Shown in pieces: positions 10,787 through 21,637 of a stretch of 64,000 bases of DNA. This stretch comes from Kingdonia uniflora (taxonomy: Eukaryota > Streptophyta > Magnoliopsida > Ranunculales > Circaeasteraceae): NCBI GenBank assembly GCA_014058105.1, contig JACGCM010001313.1, positions 620,001 to 684,000 of the forward strand, written 5' to 3'. How positions within the stretch are numbered: position 1 is the first letter of the stretch; every line of letters starts with the position of its first letter. The notes under the pieces are model-generated. The model had not been told where the DNA came from and searched no databases. It saw only the letters and a program-made list of their open reading frames with translations. The position numbers and the translations under genes are program-made.

Positions 10787-11286
10787 TAATCTATAATCCT
10801 ATTGAGAAGCTTTAGTTAGTTGAAAGAACGAAGAACGCCAATTAGATTTTGGAAAAATAGAGAATTCAATTACTAAAAATAAGCAATTACAATGAAAATC
10901 TCTCAAACCTTAGGCTTTTCTCAAAACTCTCTTCAGATCTAACATAAGAAAAAACATAACCTAGAAAATAACTTAAGTTCCCTTTATATACTAGAGAACT
11001 CAAAAATCATAAAAGAACGGATCTCGAGGCAAAACAACACCTGAGAATCTAAAACAGCGCCGAAGTCGTTCGAACGAACTAGGGAGTTGTTCGAACGACT
11101 TTACGACTAATTGGTCTAAACCCTAAAAACTTACCAGTATCGTTCGAACCAAAATACAACTCGTTCGAGCGAAATATGCTCTGGGCTAAATTTCTAATGG
11201 GATAAAAATAAGTCATTCAAACGAAATAGCAAGTCGTTCGAACGACTTTACCAAATTTTGGATGTCGACTAGATCCTCCTGGATCA
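10787..11286 (-). repeat. Gypsy 5' LTR (500 bp)
   Basis: Partner of 5566-6074. On the minus strand it has TTCGAA-type boxes (11060-11245), then a TATA box TATATAAAG near 10982-10991, then an AT-rich leader to GATTA. This order (boxes, TATA, leader) fits U3-R-U5. Confidence 0.85.
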
Positions 11287-11567
11287 CTAACAGAAAAAAG
11301 TTTGTTCTAACAGGGTCTGTTCTAACAGAAAAAAGTTTGTTCTAACAGGAACATATTTTCTTCAAAAAACATAATTCTTTTTTGACATTTTGCAAAATAT
11401 TAAAGGCTTGATATTTTTTAGCGAAGAGGCACAAGCCCACGTACCTGCTCAGTGTCAGTCCAGCTGTAGACGCTCCATATGCAATCTCTGACGACGGGTA
11501 ACCACGAGGAAGTGCTGACCCCTATTCTAGACACGAAATGAAACAAACTTCAAATATGAATGTTTCA
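11287..11567 (-). repeat. Copia LTR, copy 2, second part
   Basis: Continues the LTR broken at 5565 and ends in ATGAATGTTTCA. It matches the outer 280 bases of the copies at 2538 and 18752, including CAGTGTCAGTCCAGCTGTAG. It directly abuts the LRR pseudogene, which it truncates. Confidence 0.75.
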
Positions 11568-12254
11568 CATGTTACCTTCGAATCCAAAAGTTCTGATGGC
11601 CAGTACTTTACCCAGCTCGTCTGGTATACTCCCCTGCAAACTATTTCCCTCCTGATTAAGCTCAACCAGAGATGAAAAGTTCCCTATCCATGGCCGGATA
11701 TTTCCAGTAAAATTGTTTGAACCTAAATAGAAGAGGACAAGCTTTGTGAGCGTACTAAACCCGCCTGGTATGGAACCAACGAGTTGGTTCTTATACAGAG
11801 CCAGGGAGATAAGTTTTGAACAATGAGTCAGATTCGTTAGAATTTTTCCTTCCAAAGAATTGAAGGAGAAATTGAGACGCTCTAGTCTTAATAAATTACT
11901 GAGTTCTTGAGGTATTTCACCACTTAAGTTGTTTTCTCCCAGGTGGATTGCTGTAAGAGACGTTAGATTGCCCATGAAAGGTGATATTGAACCAACCAAT
12001 TTTTAGGCCCTTCAAGTCTAAGGTCGTTACCCTCTGAGGCCGCAAAGGACTGCATGCAACTCTTGTCCAGTGCAGAAATTAATAGAGCTGTTCCGTGAAC
12101 TCAAGACTCCGAGTGGATCTTGAATTATTTTAGCTTTGAATGCAAGCAAAAAAAGTTGGTCCGTATCATTTCCGAATGTTGTTGCAGACCCAATGAACAA
12201 GAGAAGGAAGAAAAGTGATGTAAACAAACTCAATTTTAAACGAAAGTTTGTCAT
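11568..12254 (-). pseudogene. LRR receptor-like kinase, 5' fragment
   Basis: The frame starts at the ATG at 12254 with a hydrophobic signal peptide (LFTSLFFLLLFIGSATTF, about residues 10-27), then the LRR N-terminal cap NDTDQLFLLAFKAKI...DPLGVLSS, a cysteine region, then five to six LRRs (GEIPQELSNL, GSIPGGFSTL, GSIPDELGKV). This is the EFR/Xa21-type receptor kinase layout: extracellular LRRs, then membrane span and kinase, of which only the N-terminus is left. Two frameshifts are visible: one after FCT near 12070, with the next frame reading WTRVACSPLRPQRVTTLDL, and one near 12000, where an extra A precedes LVGSISP. The copia LTR at 11567 removes the rest. A TATA-like TATATATTAAT lies near 12334-12344. 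I found no continuation in the window. Confidence 0.8.
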
Positions 12255-13494
12255 AAGATATTTCTATCCTTGAAGGAGATTGAGTTCAAGGGGAGAGAAA
12301 ATATGAAAATTCAATATTGCTCAAGTTCTCTCTATATATATTAATAATATGAAAATTCAATATTATCACCTTTATGATGTATACAAGGCACAATTGATCC
12401 AGTGCTTCAAATATTTAAGAAGATACACTAATCGACTTGGTTCCAATTCGGATTGGAAGAAATTTAATTTTCTGAATTAAAAAGTACATCAAAGTAAAAA
12501 GCTACAGCATAATCGCTCAGTGTCTAGAAGGAGGTTCTGAGATTCATTTTCTACTTATGCAAATAGGTCATTCGTAATTAGAAAACCTGTCTAAAATCTA
12601 GATGACATGTTTTGCTGACTGGGGATTAGTCGTGCAAATAGTTGGTCCTCCATAGAAAAGAAGAAGATATGATTACATTTTTATGGTGTCACTTAAGTTT
12701 CAGAATAAGTAGCGGGCCCTAAACCCTGAATAAAATCATAACTTTGATTGGTGCATATTGTTGACTTGGTTTCTTTTTCCTTAGACACGAGAAATTGTGC
12801 AGTTCGCGTTAGTTTTGGAGATATGACAGGATTTTGAAATATTTGTTGTGATTTTATTTTTAATTATTTTGAAAGTTGTACTGTTTCATTTAAGTGTGCT
12901 ACTTATGTACACAAATTCAAGCCCAATACACTATAGGTTCCAAATTCAACTCCAAACAATGTTAGGATCGAAGAATCTATAAACCATTAAAGGAGGGTTG
13001 GCTACATGGTAATTTTGTGATCATTTATTGAAATGTGTAGAGATTATTGTTTATAGGTACTGTAAAGTGGAGAAGAAGTTCTCAGGATTAGATCGTATGT
13101 TATATAAGAGAGAGATGAAAAACTAGAGAGATAAGAAAAACTCAAATATACTTCAAACACTTGGTTTTCTTGGTTTGGTACACTAACATAAGTTATGGTT
13201 TTCTGGATTTGTACAATATAAAGTTAATACACTACACTACACTACACACACTACACTACACTATGGTCAAATATATTATTAACACTAACACATAACTATG
13301 TATAAATATGTTGCACTTGACACTGAAATCACTTCATGATTTGCCGTATCATGTATTTTGCCACGGCATTTCTAAAGTCTTCCAAGGGTTAATTAGGCTG
13401 AATACTAGCAATTAACTATGCAGTTCTCTCCTCTGCTTTTATCCGTCTCTCTGGATCAAGAACTCGATCCGCCGACCCAATAGGTAAGTAAACC
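12255..13494. other. Non-coding AT-rich stretch
   Basis: Upstream region of the LRR fragment, then AT-rich DNA with no ORF worth calling. The only feature I see is a short ACTAC microsatellite at 13229-13265. Confidence 0.5.
13229..13265. repeat. ACTAC microsatellite
   Basis: About seven imperfect ACTAC units, with one CACA interruption. Confidence 0.8.
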
Positions 13495-13680
13495 TGTTAC
13501 AACATGACCTATAATACAACCACCTGGAAATAGTCTTGTATAATATATATATATATTTGGTTTCCTCATGTAATGGGATTCTCCTACAATGACGAGATTG
13601 AGAGCTATCACATGCAGGGTTTCTCTTGTATAAATCACCCCATTGGGTGTAATAAAATAATCATCTTTTCATTTTCTACA
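13495..13680 (+). repeat. Putative 5' LTR of the plus-strand copia element
   Basis: The right end is firm: TTCTACA at 13680 is followed at once by the primer-binding site TGGTATCACAGC. The left end is proposed at TGTTACAACATG. It holds a TATA-like TATAAATC near 13629. The length (186 bp) is short but normal for some plant copia lineages. The 3' LTR is lost, so the start cannot be verified. Confidence 0.45.
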
Positions 13681-13692
13681 TGGTATCACAGC
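13681..13692 (+). other. Primer-binding site
   Basis: TGGTATCACAGC, one mismatch from the initiator Met-tRNA complement, placed directly after the LTR end and 50 bases before gag. Confidence 0.7.
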
Positions 13693-13743
13693 AAGTTCTA
13701 AAACCAAAAATATAACACCTTCTCTCTACTTTTTTTTTTCTTC

Positions 13744-14370
13744 AATGTCTTCTTCTTTAATGCCTTCATTCTCAATCCCCAACTTCTCTCACCTCGTCTC
13801 AATTAAGCTCTCAGACACTAACTACTTGTTATAGAAGAGCCAAATCCAACCTTTTCTCATCGGACAAAATTTTAGGCATTTTGTGATGGCTCGTTCCCAT
13901 CCCCAACTGAATTCTTACCTCCTAAGGATGACAAGGAGGCTGAACAAAACCCTGATTACCTCGCATGGTATCGAACTGATCAATCCCCTGTAAGTTTCAT
14001 TAATACGACTCTTACCGAATCCATTCTCTCTCAAGTTGTCGGTATACTCACCTATCGTGAAGTCTGGGATTGCCTTCAACAAAACTTTTCTCAACACTCT
14101 ATTACCAACGCAACCCATTATCGTTTTCAACTTCTCTCAATCACTAAAGTCAACAAGACCATCTCGGATTACCTTCAAACTGCAAAGACTCTATCTGATT
14201 CTCTTGCCGCTATTAACGAGCCAGTATCAAACAATGACCTTGTGACTTCTGTACTTCACGGTCTTGGTCTCGATTACGCCATGATCGTCACTGCCATCCA
14301 TAACTTTCTGCCCCTAACCCCATGTTCTTCGATTTGCGAGCTCACCTTATCTCCTATGAAACTCAAATAA
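13744..14370 (+). pseudogene. Ty1/copia gag
   Basis: From the ATG at 13744 the frame reads SIPNFSHLVSIKLSDTNYLL, then a stop where Trp is expected (TGG to TAG), QIQPFLIGQ, WYRTDQSPVSFINTTLTES, VWDCLQQNFSQHSI and RFQLLSITKVNKTISDYLQ. This is the standard copia Gag core (retrotran_gag family), which binds element RNA and forms particles. It ends at TAA 14368-14370. The frame is kept for about 208 codons with only the early stop. Confidence 0.8.
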
Positions 14371-15194
14371 CCACCAATCCCTCAACCGACCAACCCATAA
14401 ATACTACCTTCTTCTCTAATGCTCCCACTCATGGATGAGGGTATTCCAATCGAGGTCGTCGTGGTGGTCGATTTGGGCGAGGTAATCGTGGAGGTCGTGG
14501 TGGTTATGGATGCGACCTCAACTTCTACGGTCATTCCTATAATGAGTCTGGCCTCTTGGGTGCTTACCCCACTACACCACAAACACAACCACCTAGATCA
14601 TGTCTTTGATGTCTAATATGTAACAAGTCAGGTCAATATGCTTCCACTTGTTATCTTCGCTCCAACAACGGTATACAAGAAGATACTCTAGCTGCCACTT
14701 TTGCAGGGATGCAAATTACCTAACAAACTTATCTGAATCGGTATCCCGATACAGGTGTAACTCATCACATGACCGATGACGTTAATTCGATGTACCAAAA
14801 ATCTGAATATGGCGGTTCCGACCAGGTGATGCAGGGAAATTGTGATTCCCTCCCTATTAAGCACACAGGTAACATGCCCCTTCCCACAAATTCTACTTCT
14901 CTTCACCTCTCTAACGTCCTGCATGTTCCTTCTATGTGTAAAAGCTTACTCTCGGTTATTAAGTTTGTTAAGCACAATTCAACGAGTTTCATTTTTTATC
15001 CATAGGGATTTTCTATTCATGACTTACATTCTGGTTCAAAATTATTTCAAGGGCGATGTGAAGACGGTATCTACCCTATTAAGGCTAAAGTTCACAGCTC
15101 CGCATTTTTCGCTTTAAATGTGTCGGCCAACTTATGGCATTTTGGCCTTGGTCATTCTTAATCAAAAGTTTTATCTTCTTTAGAAACAAATAAA
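14371..15194 (+). pseudogene. Copia nucleocapsid linker, protease and pre-integrase
   Basis: A Gly/Arg-rich frame (14425-14530) precedes a damaged zinc knuckle (CLICNKSGQYASTC near 14605-14650; His lost). The protease motif PDTGVTHHMT follows near 14745-14775, with catalytic Asp kept in D-T-G. Then come LHLSNVLHVPSMCKSLLSV, the usual end of the copia protease, and the GAG-pre-integrase segment with LWHFGLGHS (15130-15160). Stops and frame changes separate the pieces. Confidence 0.7.
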
Positions 15195-16112
15195 TTGTCA
15201 GACTCTACTTTTAGTTCATTACAATCTGATTTTTGTAAAGACAGTGTTGTGGGAAAGTCCGCACGTCTTCCTTTCTCGATTAATAAACATCGCGCTTCTG
15301 CACCATTTCATCTTATACATTCAGATGTTTGGATGTTGCCTGCTTTCTCTATTACCGATTTCCGCTATTACATTTTATTTATGGATGATTGTACTCGATA
15401 TTCATGGATTTTCCCTATGCGTCGTAAGTCCGAAGTATATACACATTTTTTTTCCTTTGTTGCTATCATAGAAAATCAATTCTCTAGCTCTCTAAAATGT
15501 TTCCAAAGTGATGGTGGAACGGAATATGTCAATACTATGTTTAAAACTTTTTGTGCCAAAAAGGGAATACACCATCGCCTATCATGCCCTCATACGGCCC
15601 AACAAAATAGGGTCGCGGAGCGGAAATATTGCCATATTACTGAAATGGCTCGTACCCTATTAATAATAGCTCACTTACCACTTAATCTATGGGTAAGTGC
15701 CATCTATCTAATAAATAGGCTTCCAACTCCACTAGTACAATGGAAATCACCATTTGAGGCCCTTTTCAGCTCTAGTTCATATTACACAAATCTCTGCATT
15801 TTCGGTTGCGCTTGTTATCCCTTCTTGGGCACTTATGTTACTACCAAACTATTACCTCGATCTATTGAATGTATTTTCATAGGTTACAGCTCTCAACATA
15901 AAGGCTACCGATGTCCCGATCCGATTACTGGCCGACTCTACATTTCACGCCATGTTCGATTTAATAAAGCCAACTTTCCATATGCATCATTCCAAACACC
16001 ATCAAAGAATGATGCCACAACATGGTCATTGGTTCCTATCATTACTTCTGAGCTCTCCCCATCCATTATATCCCAACAAACTTCTTCATTACTAACTTCG
16101 CCAAGTGCATAA
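15195..16112 (+). pseudogene. Copia integrase
   Basis: An open frame of 305 codons covers the integrase core. The catalytic triad is visible: Asp in LIHSDVW, Asp in FQSDGGTEY and Glu in NRVAERK. After it follow WVSAIYLINRLPTPL and IFGCACYPFL, and the GYSSQHKGYRCPDP region that leads to RT. This enzyme inserts the cDNA into the host genome. The HHCC zinc finger lies upstream (around 15130-15260) in broken frames. This is the best-preserved part of the element. Confidence 0.85.
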
Positions 16113-16241
16113 CCATCTTTAGCCGAAGAACCAACGAATATTGTCACTTCATCCTTACCATCAAGTACTATACAATCTTTTTTCCCGACTACTATAACCC
16201 CGTCACCACCACCACCACCTCCACCGCCACTATCTCATACT

Positions 16242-17706
16242 ATGCTAACACGACTTAGCGATGGTACCAGGAAAGGAAAAGTTATCAAAAGTATGCTCAG
16301 CACTCGGTATCCCCTACCCCAAGTTTATTCATCACAACTATTGGCTTCCAAAAATGAACCAACATGTTACTCTCAAGTTGTTCGATACCCCGAGTGGCGA
16401 AGCGCGATGACCGACGAATTTGATGCGTTACTTAAAAATAGAACTTGGTCCTTGGTTCCTCCTTTTATCCATCATAACCCAGTTGGTTGTAAGTGGGCAT
16501 CTGACGGTACAACTGATTGCTACAAAGCCCGATTAGTAGCTAAAGGGTTCCACCAACAACCAAGAGTAGACTACGATGAGATGTTCAGCCTCGTCGTCAA
16601 ACCCACGACTATCCGTACCGTTCATAGTATGGCGGATTCTTATGATTGGCAATTATGATAATTGGATGTTAAAAACGCCTTCCTTCATGGCTTTTTCTCG
16701 GAATTAGTCTTTATGCAACAACCTCCAAGTTTCATCAATCCCAACTGACCACATCATATTTGCAAACTTAACAACGCTATATACGGTCTTAAACAAGCCC
16801 TACAAGCATGATTTCATCGATTCAACTCTTTTATTCTTCGGTATGGCTTTAAACATAGTTGGGCAGATCACTCCATGTTTATATATCAGCATGGCTCTTA
16901 AATTATGGTCTTACTATTATATGTTGATGACATAATACTCACTGGCAATTCCTCTTCTCTCATTGCATCCTTTACCAAAACCCTAGGGTCAGAATTTGAA
17001 ATAAAAGACATGGAGAATTTATATTACTTTCTTGGATTAGAGGTTTCTCACTCTGTCCATGGGCTTCACCTTTCCCAGTCCAAGTACATAGTAGACATTC
17101 TTCGACGCACCAACATGGCTGATTGTAAACCATGTTCTGCACCTAATTTTGCTAAATCCCAAATATCATATACTGATGGTACTCTTCTTTCTAACGCCAC
17201 TGAGTACCGCCACATTGTGGGTACACTTCAATATCTCACTCTCACCCAACTCGACATTGCCTTTGCCGTTCAGCAAATAGCCCAGTTTATGAGTGCACCT
17301 CGCACTACGCATTTAGTTACCGCCAAACGCATACTTCGACATCTTAAAAGCTCAATTCGTCTTGGCATTCAATTTCACCGTTCGTCAGGCCTTCTCCAAC
17401 TTCGGAGATTTTGTGATGTTGATTGGGCGGGTTGTCCTGACGACCGGCGATCAACTTCCTGTTATTGCATTTTCTTAGGTTCTAACCTTATATCCAGGAG
17501 CGCTAAGAAGCACCCAACGATCTTCAAGTCTAACGCCGAATATAAGTATCGATGGCTTGCATATGCTTGTGCTGAAACAGTATGGATAAGATACATTTTA
17601 TGTGAAATACATACATCACTTCCACCGGTAACAATCCTATATTATGACAATATGAGTACAACACATATGGCGGCTAATCTAGTATTTCATGAAATTCCTA
17701 GACACC
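16242..17706 (+). pseudogene. Copia reverse transcriptase and RNase H (truncated)
   Basis: RT begins with YPEWRSAMTDEFDALLKNRTW, then KARLVAKGFHQ, a stop near 16656, LDVKNAFLHG, AIYGLKQAL, and the catalytic YVDDI (16921-16935). The 3' open frame (16905-17783) continues through EFEIKDMENLYYFLGLEV to the RNase H region DVDWAGCPDDRRSTSCYCIFLG. It breaks at VFHEIPRH, where HIEIDCHF would be expected, because the LTR at 17707 begins there. Stops at four or more sites replace Gln or Trp codons. The 3' end of the element and its 3' LTR are missing. Confidence 0.85.
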
Positions 17707-18752
17707 TGAGACTAATCAATTTTGATTATTTTAGGACTAAATCGATAGGTCCTAAATCATTTGAATTAATGGTCTACGCCTAACCTAAATAAAGTTGGTT
17801 AAATTATCTAGTGTCAACAAGCAATAGGAAATTAAACACAAGGTCAAGCAATTTTAACCCTGTGGGAAACCTTTCCCAAGAGAAAAACCCAAAGGTCAGT
17901 GTCAAATCACCCGACAGCTAAACAATCTACTATTGAAATCAAATTATAAGTATTCAATTACTTACAGACTCGATAAGCACATCCCGTGGTTGCCTCTCTT
18001 CTAATTGAACTCCTCGCAATTAATTCCACATTCTCGCAATGCCTCGCTCCAATCTTTCGTTGAAGCTTCCAATCTTGAATCCCACAAGTTCTTCAATTCA
18101 TAAATCTAGGTTTCTTGATCAATAATGATTGATTCAAGATTTGAGTGATTTAAATCTCTCTTGAATCTCTCAAAAATAATCTCTCCTCACTCTTAAAAAC
18201 AAGCCCTAGAAAAATAGGTTTTTCAAGAAGTGAATTCTGATAAAAGGAAAGTTGTCTTTTATTAGAAAATAGAAATCACGATCTCTGTTCGAATAAAAAT
18301 TAATATATTCGAATAAAATCAGGCTGAGCCAATCTATTCGAATAAAAAGAAGTCTATTCGAATAAAAAGAAACATGAAGAAACAGGCTGAGCCAATCTAT
18401 TTAAATAAATTTTATTTTATTCAAATAAAAAATAGCCTGAGGCATTTTATTCGAATAGATTCCATTTTCTATTCGAACAGAAATGTTCCCAGTTCTATTC
18501 GAATAGAAAATGGAATCTATACGAATTGAAGTTCTGTTGTATTATAAAACGTACTTATTACCTTTTCTATACTCTGTAAAAATACATAGGGCTTGATATT
18601 ATAGAATAAGAAGTTAGAAACCCACTTATCTGTTCAGTGTCAGTCCAGCTGTAGTCACTCAAGGTGTAATCTCTGACGATGAGTAACCCTGAGATAGTAC
18701 TGACATCTAAACTAGACACGGAATGAAGCAAACTCCAAATATGGATGTTTCA
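17707..18752 (-). repeat. Copia LTR, copy 3 (left end truncated)
   Basis: Same orientation and family as 4804-11567: it begins TGAGACTAATC, lacking the first 17 or so bases, and ends ATATGGATGTTTCA. TTCGAA/TTCGAATA boxes crowd 18285-18540. It truncates the plus-strand copia element and has no primer-binding site or polypurine tract beside it, so it is a solo or broken LTR. Confidence 0.75.
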
Positions 18753-19708
18753 TTTCATGCTAGTACAAAGCACATCGAGCTTGACTACTCGTTCTCCCAA
18801 CTCATCCACGTAAAATGTTACTCCGTTAGTGGTAGTAGGATGATGCTAATGATGGCGTTATTGGTCACAGACAGGTTTATGCCAACTAGACTAACAAATA
18901 TGCATGTGAGAGGTTGGTACATGATGCTAACTCATCATTCATCTTAGTAGTCGATATGGCATGTCTCTGTGCTACTGTCTATCTCCTGGTCTTGCATAGT
19001 TCACTTCGCGTTGAGTTAGAAGTTGATTCTATATATACGGACAAGCAATTATGCACGCACTATTGCGCGTGCATACACGTTATTTTTTGAAATATAATTG
19101 GGGCTTGAATTTCCTTTTGAGATTAGAGTCGGCTGCAGCAAGCCTGCCCTTAGTTTTTATTCTGCCCCTATTTCAATCAGCTTTAATACTTGCATCTGTA
19201 CAGCCTGAAGTCTTCGTTGCTTCATCAGGTTCTCATCTTATAGAGATAACCCTCCATGTATTACTATTTTACTTGAGTACATGATATTTACTATACCATT
19301 TGGAGCTACCCCTTGGTCCCAAAGCTTAAACTGGAATGTTTCTGTTGCTTCATCAGGTTCTCATTGTATAGAGATAACCCTTCATGTATTACCATTTTGC
19401 TTGAGTACATGATTTTTACGGTACAATTTGGAGCTACCCCTAGGTCCTAAAGCTTAAATTGGAACATTTCACTAAGTCATCTTCGAGGTCCTACATACCA
19501 TTGGAAGAAAGAATCATTCGTTGGTGAGCCTATTGTGTAGGGCAAAATTTGAACGAAAAAAGTTATGCATTACCAAAGCCTAAAATCCAAAAAATGCTAC
19601 AAACAAATTTCTTGATATTTGACTACACTATTTTTGGATTCAAAATTTGACTCTAATTTGGGTCACCAATTTGGGTCTTTATTGCTTTATTAGCCTTATT
19701 GGGTAGGG
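18753..19708. other. Intergenic stretch with one tandem duplication
   Basis: No supportable gene. Apart from the 128-bp direct duplication listed separately, I see nothing recognisable. Confidence 0.5.
19216..19470. repeat. Tandem direct duplication, period 128
   Basis: Two adjacent copies (19216-19343 and 19344-19470) share GTTGCTTCATCAGGTTCTCA, ATAGAGATAACCCT and TTGGAGCTACCCCT, with scattered substitutions. Confidence 0.8.
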
Positions 19709-19725
19709 TTTTTTTTTTTTTTTTA
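19709..19725 (-). other. LINE poly(A) tail
   Basis: An uninterrupted T run on the + strand, i.e. poly(A) on the LINE strand, just beyond the RNase H frame and a roughly 75-base 3' untranslated region. Confidence 0.65.
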
Positions 19726-19801
19726 AGCAAAGAGAAAATGATAAATATGGTCTAGTGGCGAGAGGGGGGGGGGTAAACAGAGTGTACAAGGTTTGTGGCC
19801 T

Positions 19802-20383
19802 CTAGAGGCTCACTACAAACAAAAAAATGAGAAGAAACACCCGGGCGACCAAACAATGCACCTCAAAATTACATCTACGGTCAATATGTTCAAAACGGAA
19901 ATCTGCAAAGCAATCTGAAAGAGCACGCAGATCTGGAGCCAGGGTGAGGGATCCCCAAGAAAGGTCATCTGAACAGTCTCGGAAGGCTCTGACCAACCTC
20001 TGGAAGTCTGACAGTAAGAAAGCTCGAGCGAAGCTACACCTCTGAGCGGCCTCCAGCCCTCGGATCACACCAAGCGCTTCTGCCTCTTCTGGGTCTGCTG
20101 CTCGAGCTGGACCATAACCTGCACAAACCACTGAAGTAAGATGGTTTTTAATAGTAAAACCCGTTTATCCCAGGTTGCCTGAGGCTTTCCAAGAGGCGTC
20201 CACTTGGATGATGTGCCAACCCTTCTGGATTTGGGGGGTGCCTGGCGGAGCCTGGCGGGGGAGGGAGATAGAAGTATGGGAAAGATTGTAGTGGTGGTGT
20301 TGGGCCCTCCTGCGAATATCCTTTGTAGTATGATTCAGTTGTTCAGACACGAGTTGATTCCTGCTCAACCATATGACATACAT
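19802..20383 (-). pseudogene. LINE RNase H domain
   Basis: Upstream piece (20165-20383): GWHIIQVDASWKASGNLG, carrying the first catalytic Asp of RNase HI-like domains (VDAS). Downstream piece (19802-20131): DPEEAEALGVIRGLEAAQ with the catalytic Glu, then FLLSDFQRLVRAF with the next Asp. This is the RVT_3 arrangement that ends many plant L1 ORF2 proteins. A frame change lies between the pieces near 20140-20165. Confidence 0.75.
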
Positions 20384-20394
20384 AATAGTACTAA

Positions 20395-21250
20395 AACTGC
20401 TGCAAAAGTAAGAAATGTTAGAAAAGTTGCGGGAAAGCAGGAAACAGCGGTAAAAACAATTAAGGATCGAATCCGAATAGGTCGTGGTGTAGAAATCAAT
20501 TTTAAGGTCAGATTCATACCAGATGTCCCGGATCTTTGGACAAAAGAGAAGCGCGTGCGTGGTTGTCTCCGATTCAGTACCACACCTAGGGCAGTTGGTG
20601 TCCCAGTCCTCGTTGCCATGCCAAAGGTTGTATTTTGTTGGGATGCCATTCTGAACCGCCTTCTAGAGGAAGAGTTGAATACGGAAAGGCACCTACAACT
20701 TCCAAATATTATCCCAAGAGAGACCGGAAGGAATCGGAGAGAGGAGGTTTAGGGTTGGATTGTGGGCGGATTGGGTGGAATGGTTGTGAACGGAATTCAC
20801 CGTGAAGATGCCAATTTTAGCCTGGGTCCACCTGAGAGTGTCTTTTGTTGGGTACTTACTGAGGGGAATAAAGAGAATAAGGTAGGCTATGTCAGGGTGG
20901 AATAAGGAGAGGATAAAGTGTGTTTTCCAAGTCTGACTATCAGGCCAGGTAAGGTCCGCCACTTTGGTGACCACACGGGAGGAGGGAGGGGGCCCCGCAG
21001 GGTGGCCGAATCGGATTCCCAGGATCCAGGGTTCCAACCATAAATCAACACTCTCTCCGTTTCTAATATACAAGCAGAGCTCCGACCAGATATTATTCCT
21101 GGCTTGGATGATGCCTTTCCAAATCCAAGAGTCACTGGGTTGGATGGTGGTGAGCATCGGGGAGACGTGTGGTGTGTATTTGGCTTCCATGTTGTGTGCC
21201 CAAAGTTTGTCCGGCTCTTTAATAAGCCGCCAGAAGACCTTAGCCAACAT
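20395..21250 (-). pseudogene. LINE ORF2 C-terminal region (zf-RVT)
   Basis: The frame 20693-21250 starts AKVFWRLIKEPDKLWAHNME and includes IRNGESVDLWLEPWIL, a pattern typical of plant L1 proteins after the RT. Farther on, around 20540-20640, another frame reads NCPRCGTESETTTHALLFC, a zinc-binding zf-RVT motif (CxxC...H...C). It lies between RT and RNase H and is probably nucleic-acid binding. Frameshifts separate the pieces. Confidence 0.75.
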
Positions 21251-21637
21251 GGCTTGATTATGGTTGAGAGAGGTATGAATGCAAAGCTCACCAGCCGTTC
21301 TGGATTTGTAAATGAATTTCCAGTTAACCAGATGGTTTTTGGAATTACCATCTTTGTTAACCCCCTAGAAGAATCTAGCATTCAGGGTGTCGAGCTGGTG
21401 ACAAATTTTCTTAGGGAAAGGAAAGACGGACATGAGGAAGGTAGGAATTCCTGAGTTAACAGCTTTTTTGAGGGTGAACCGGCCGGCTTGGGATAAGAAT
21501 TTTGCCTTCCAGCCTTCGATCCGGGTGGAGACGTGCGAGATGATATCTTGGAAGTTTAGATACTTAGTTCTGTTAAAGTTCAGAAGGGCTCCCAGATATT
21601 TCTCTCCGGATTTGTCCCGCTTAATGTGGAGGAGCCT

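Larger units (their letters stand above)
5566..11286 (-). mobile_element. Ty3/gypsy element, internally deleted, nested in a copia LTR
   Basis: It has two LTRs of about 500 bp (5566-6074 and 10787-11286), a perfect 5-bp target duplication CTAAC (5561-5565 and 11287-11291), a primer-binding site beside the right LTR and a polypurine tract beside the left one. On the minus strand the order is gag (CCHC), protease, then a jump to a decayed RNase H end and the 3' LTR. Most of RT and all of integrase are missing. A solo LTR (6584-9056) sits at that break. The LTRs are alike over nearly all their length, with scattered substitutions. Confidence 0.85.
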
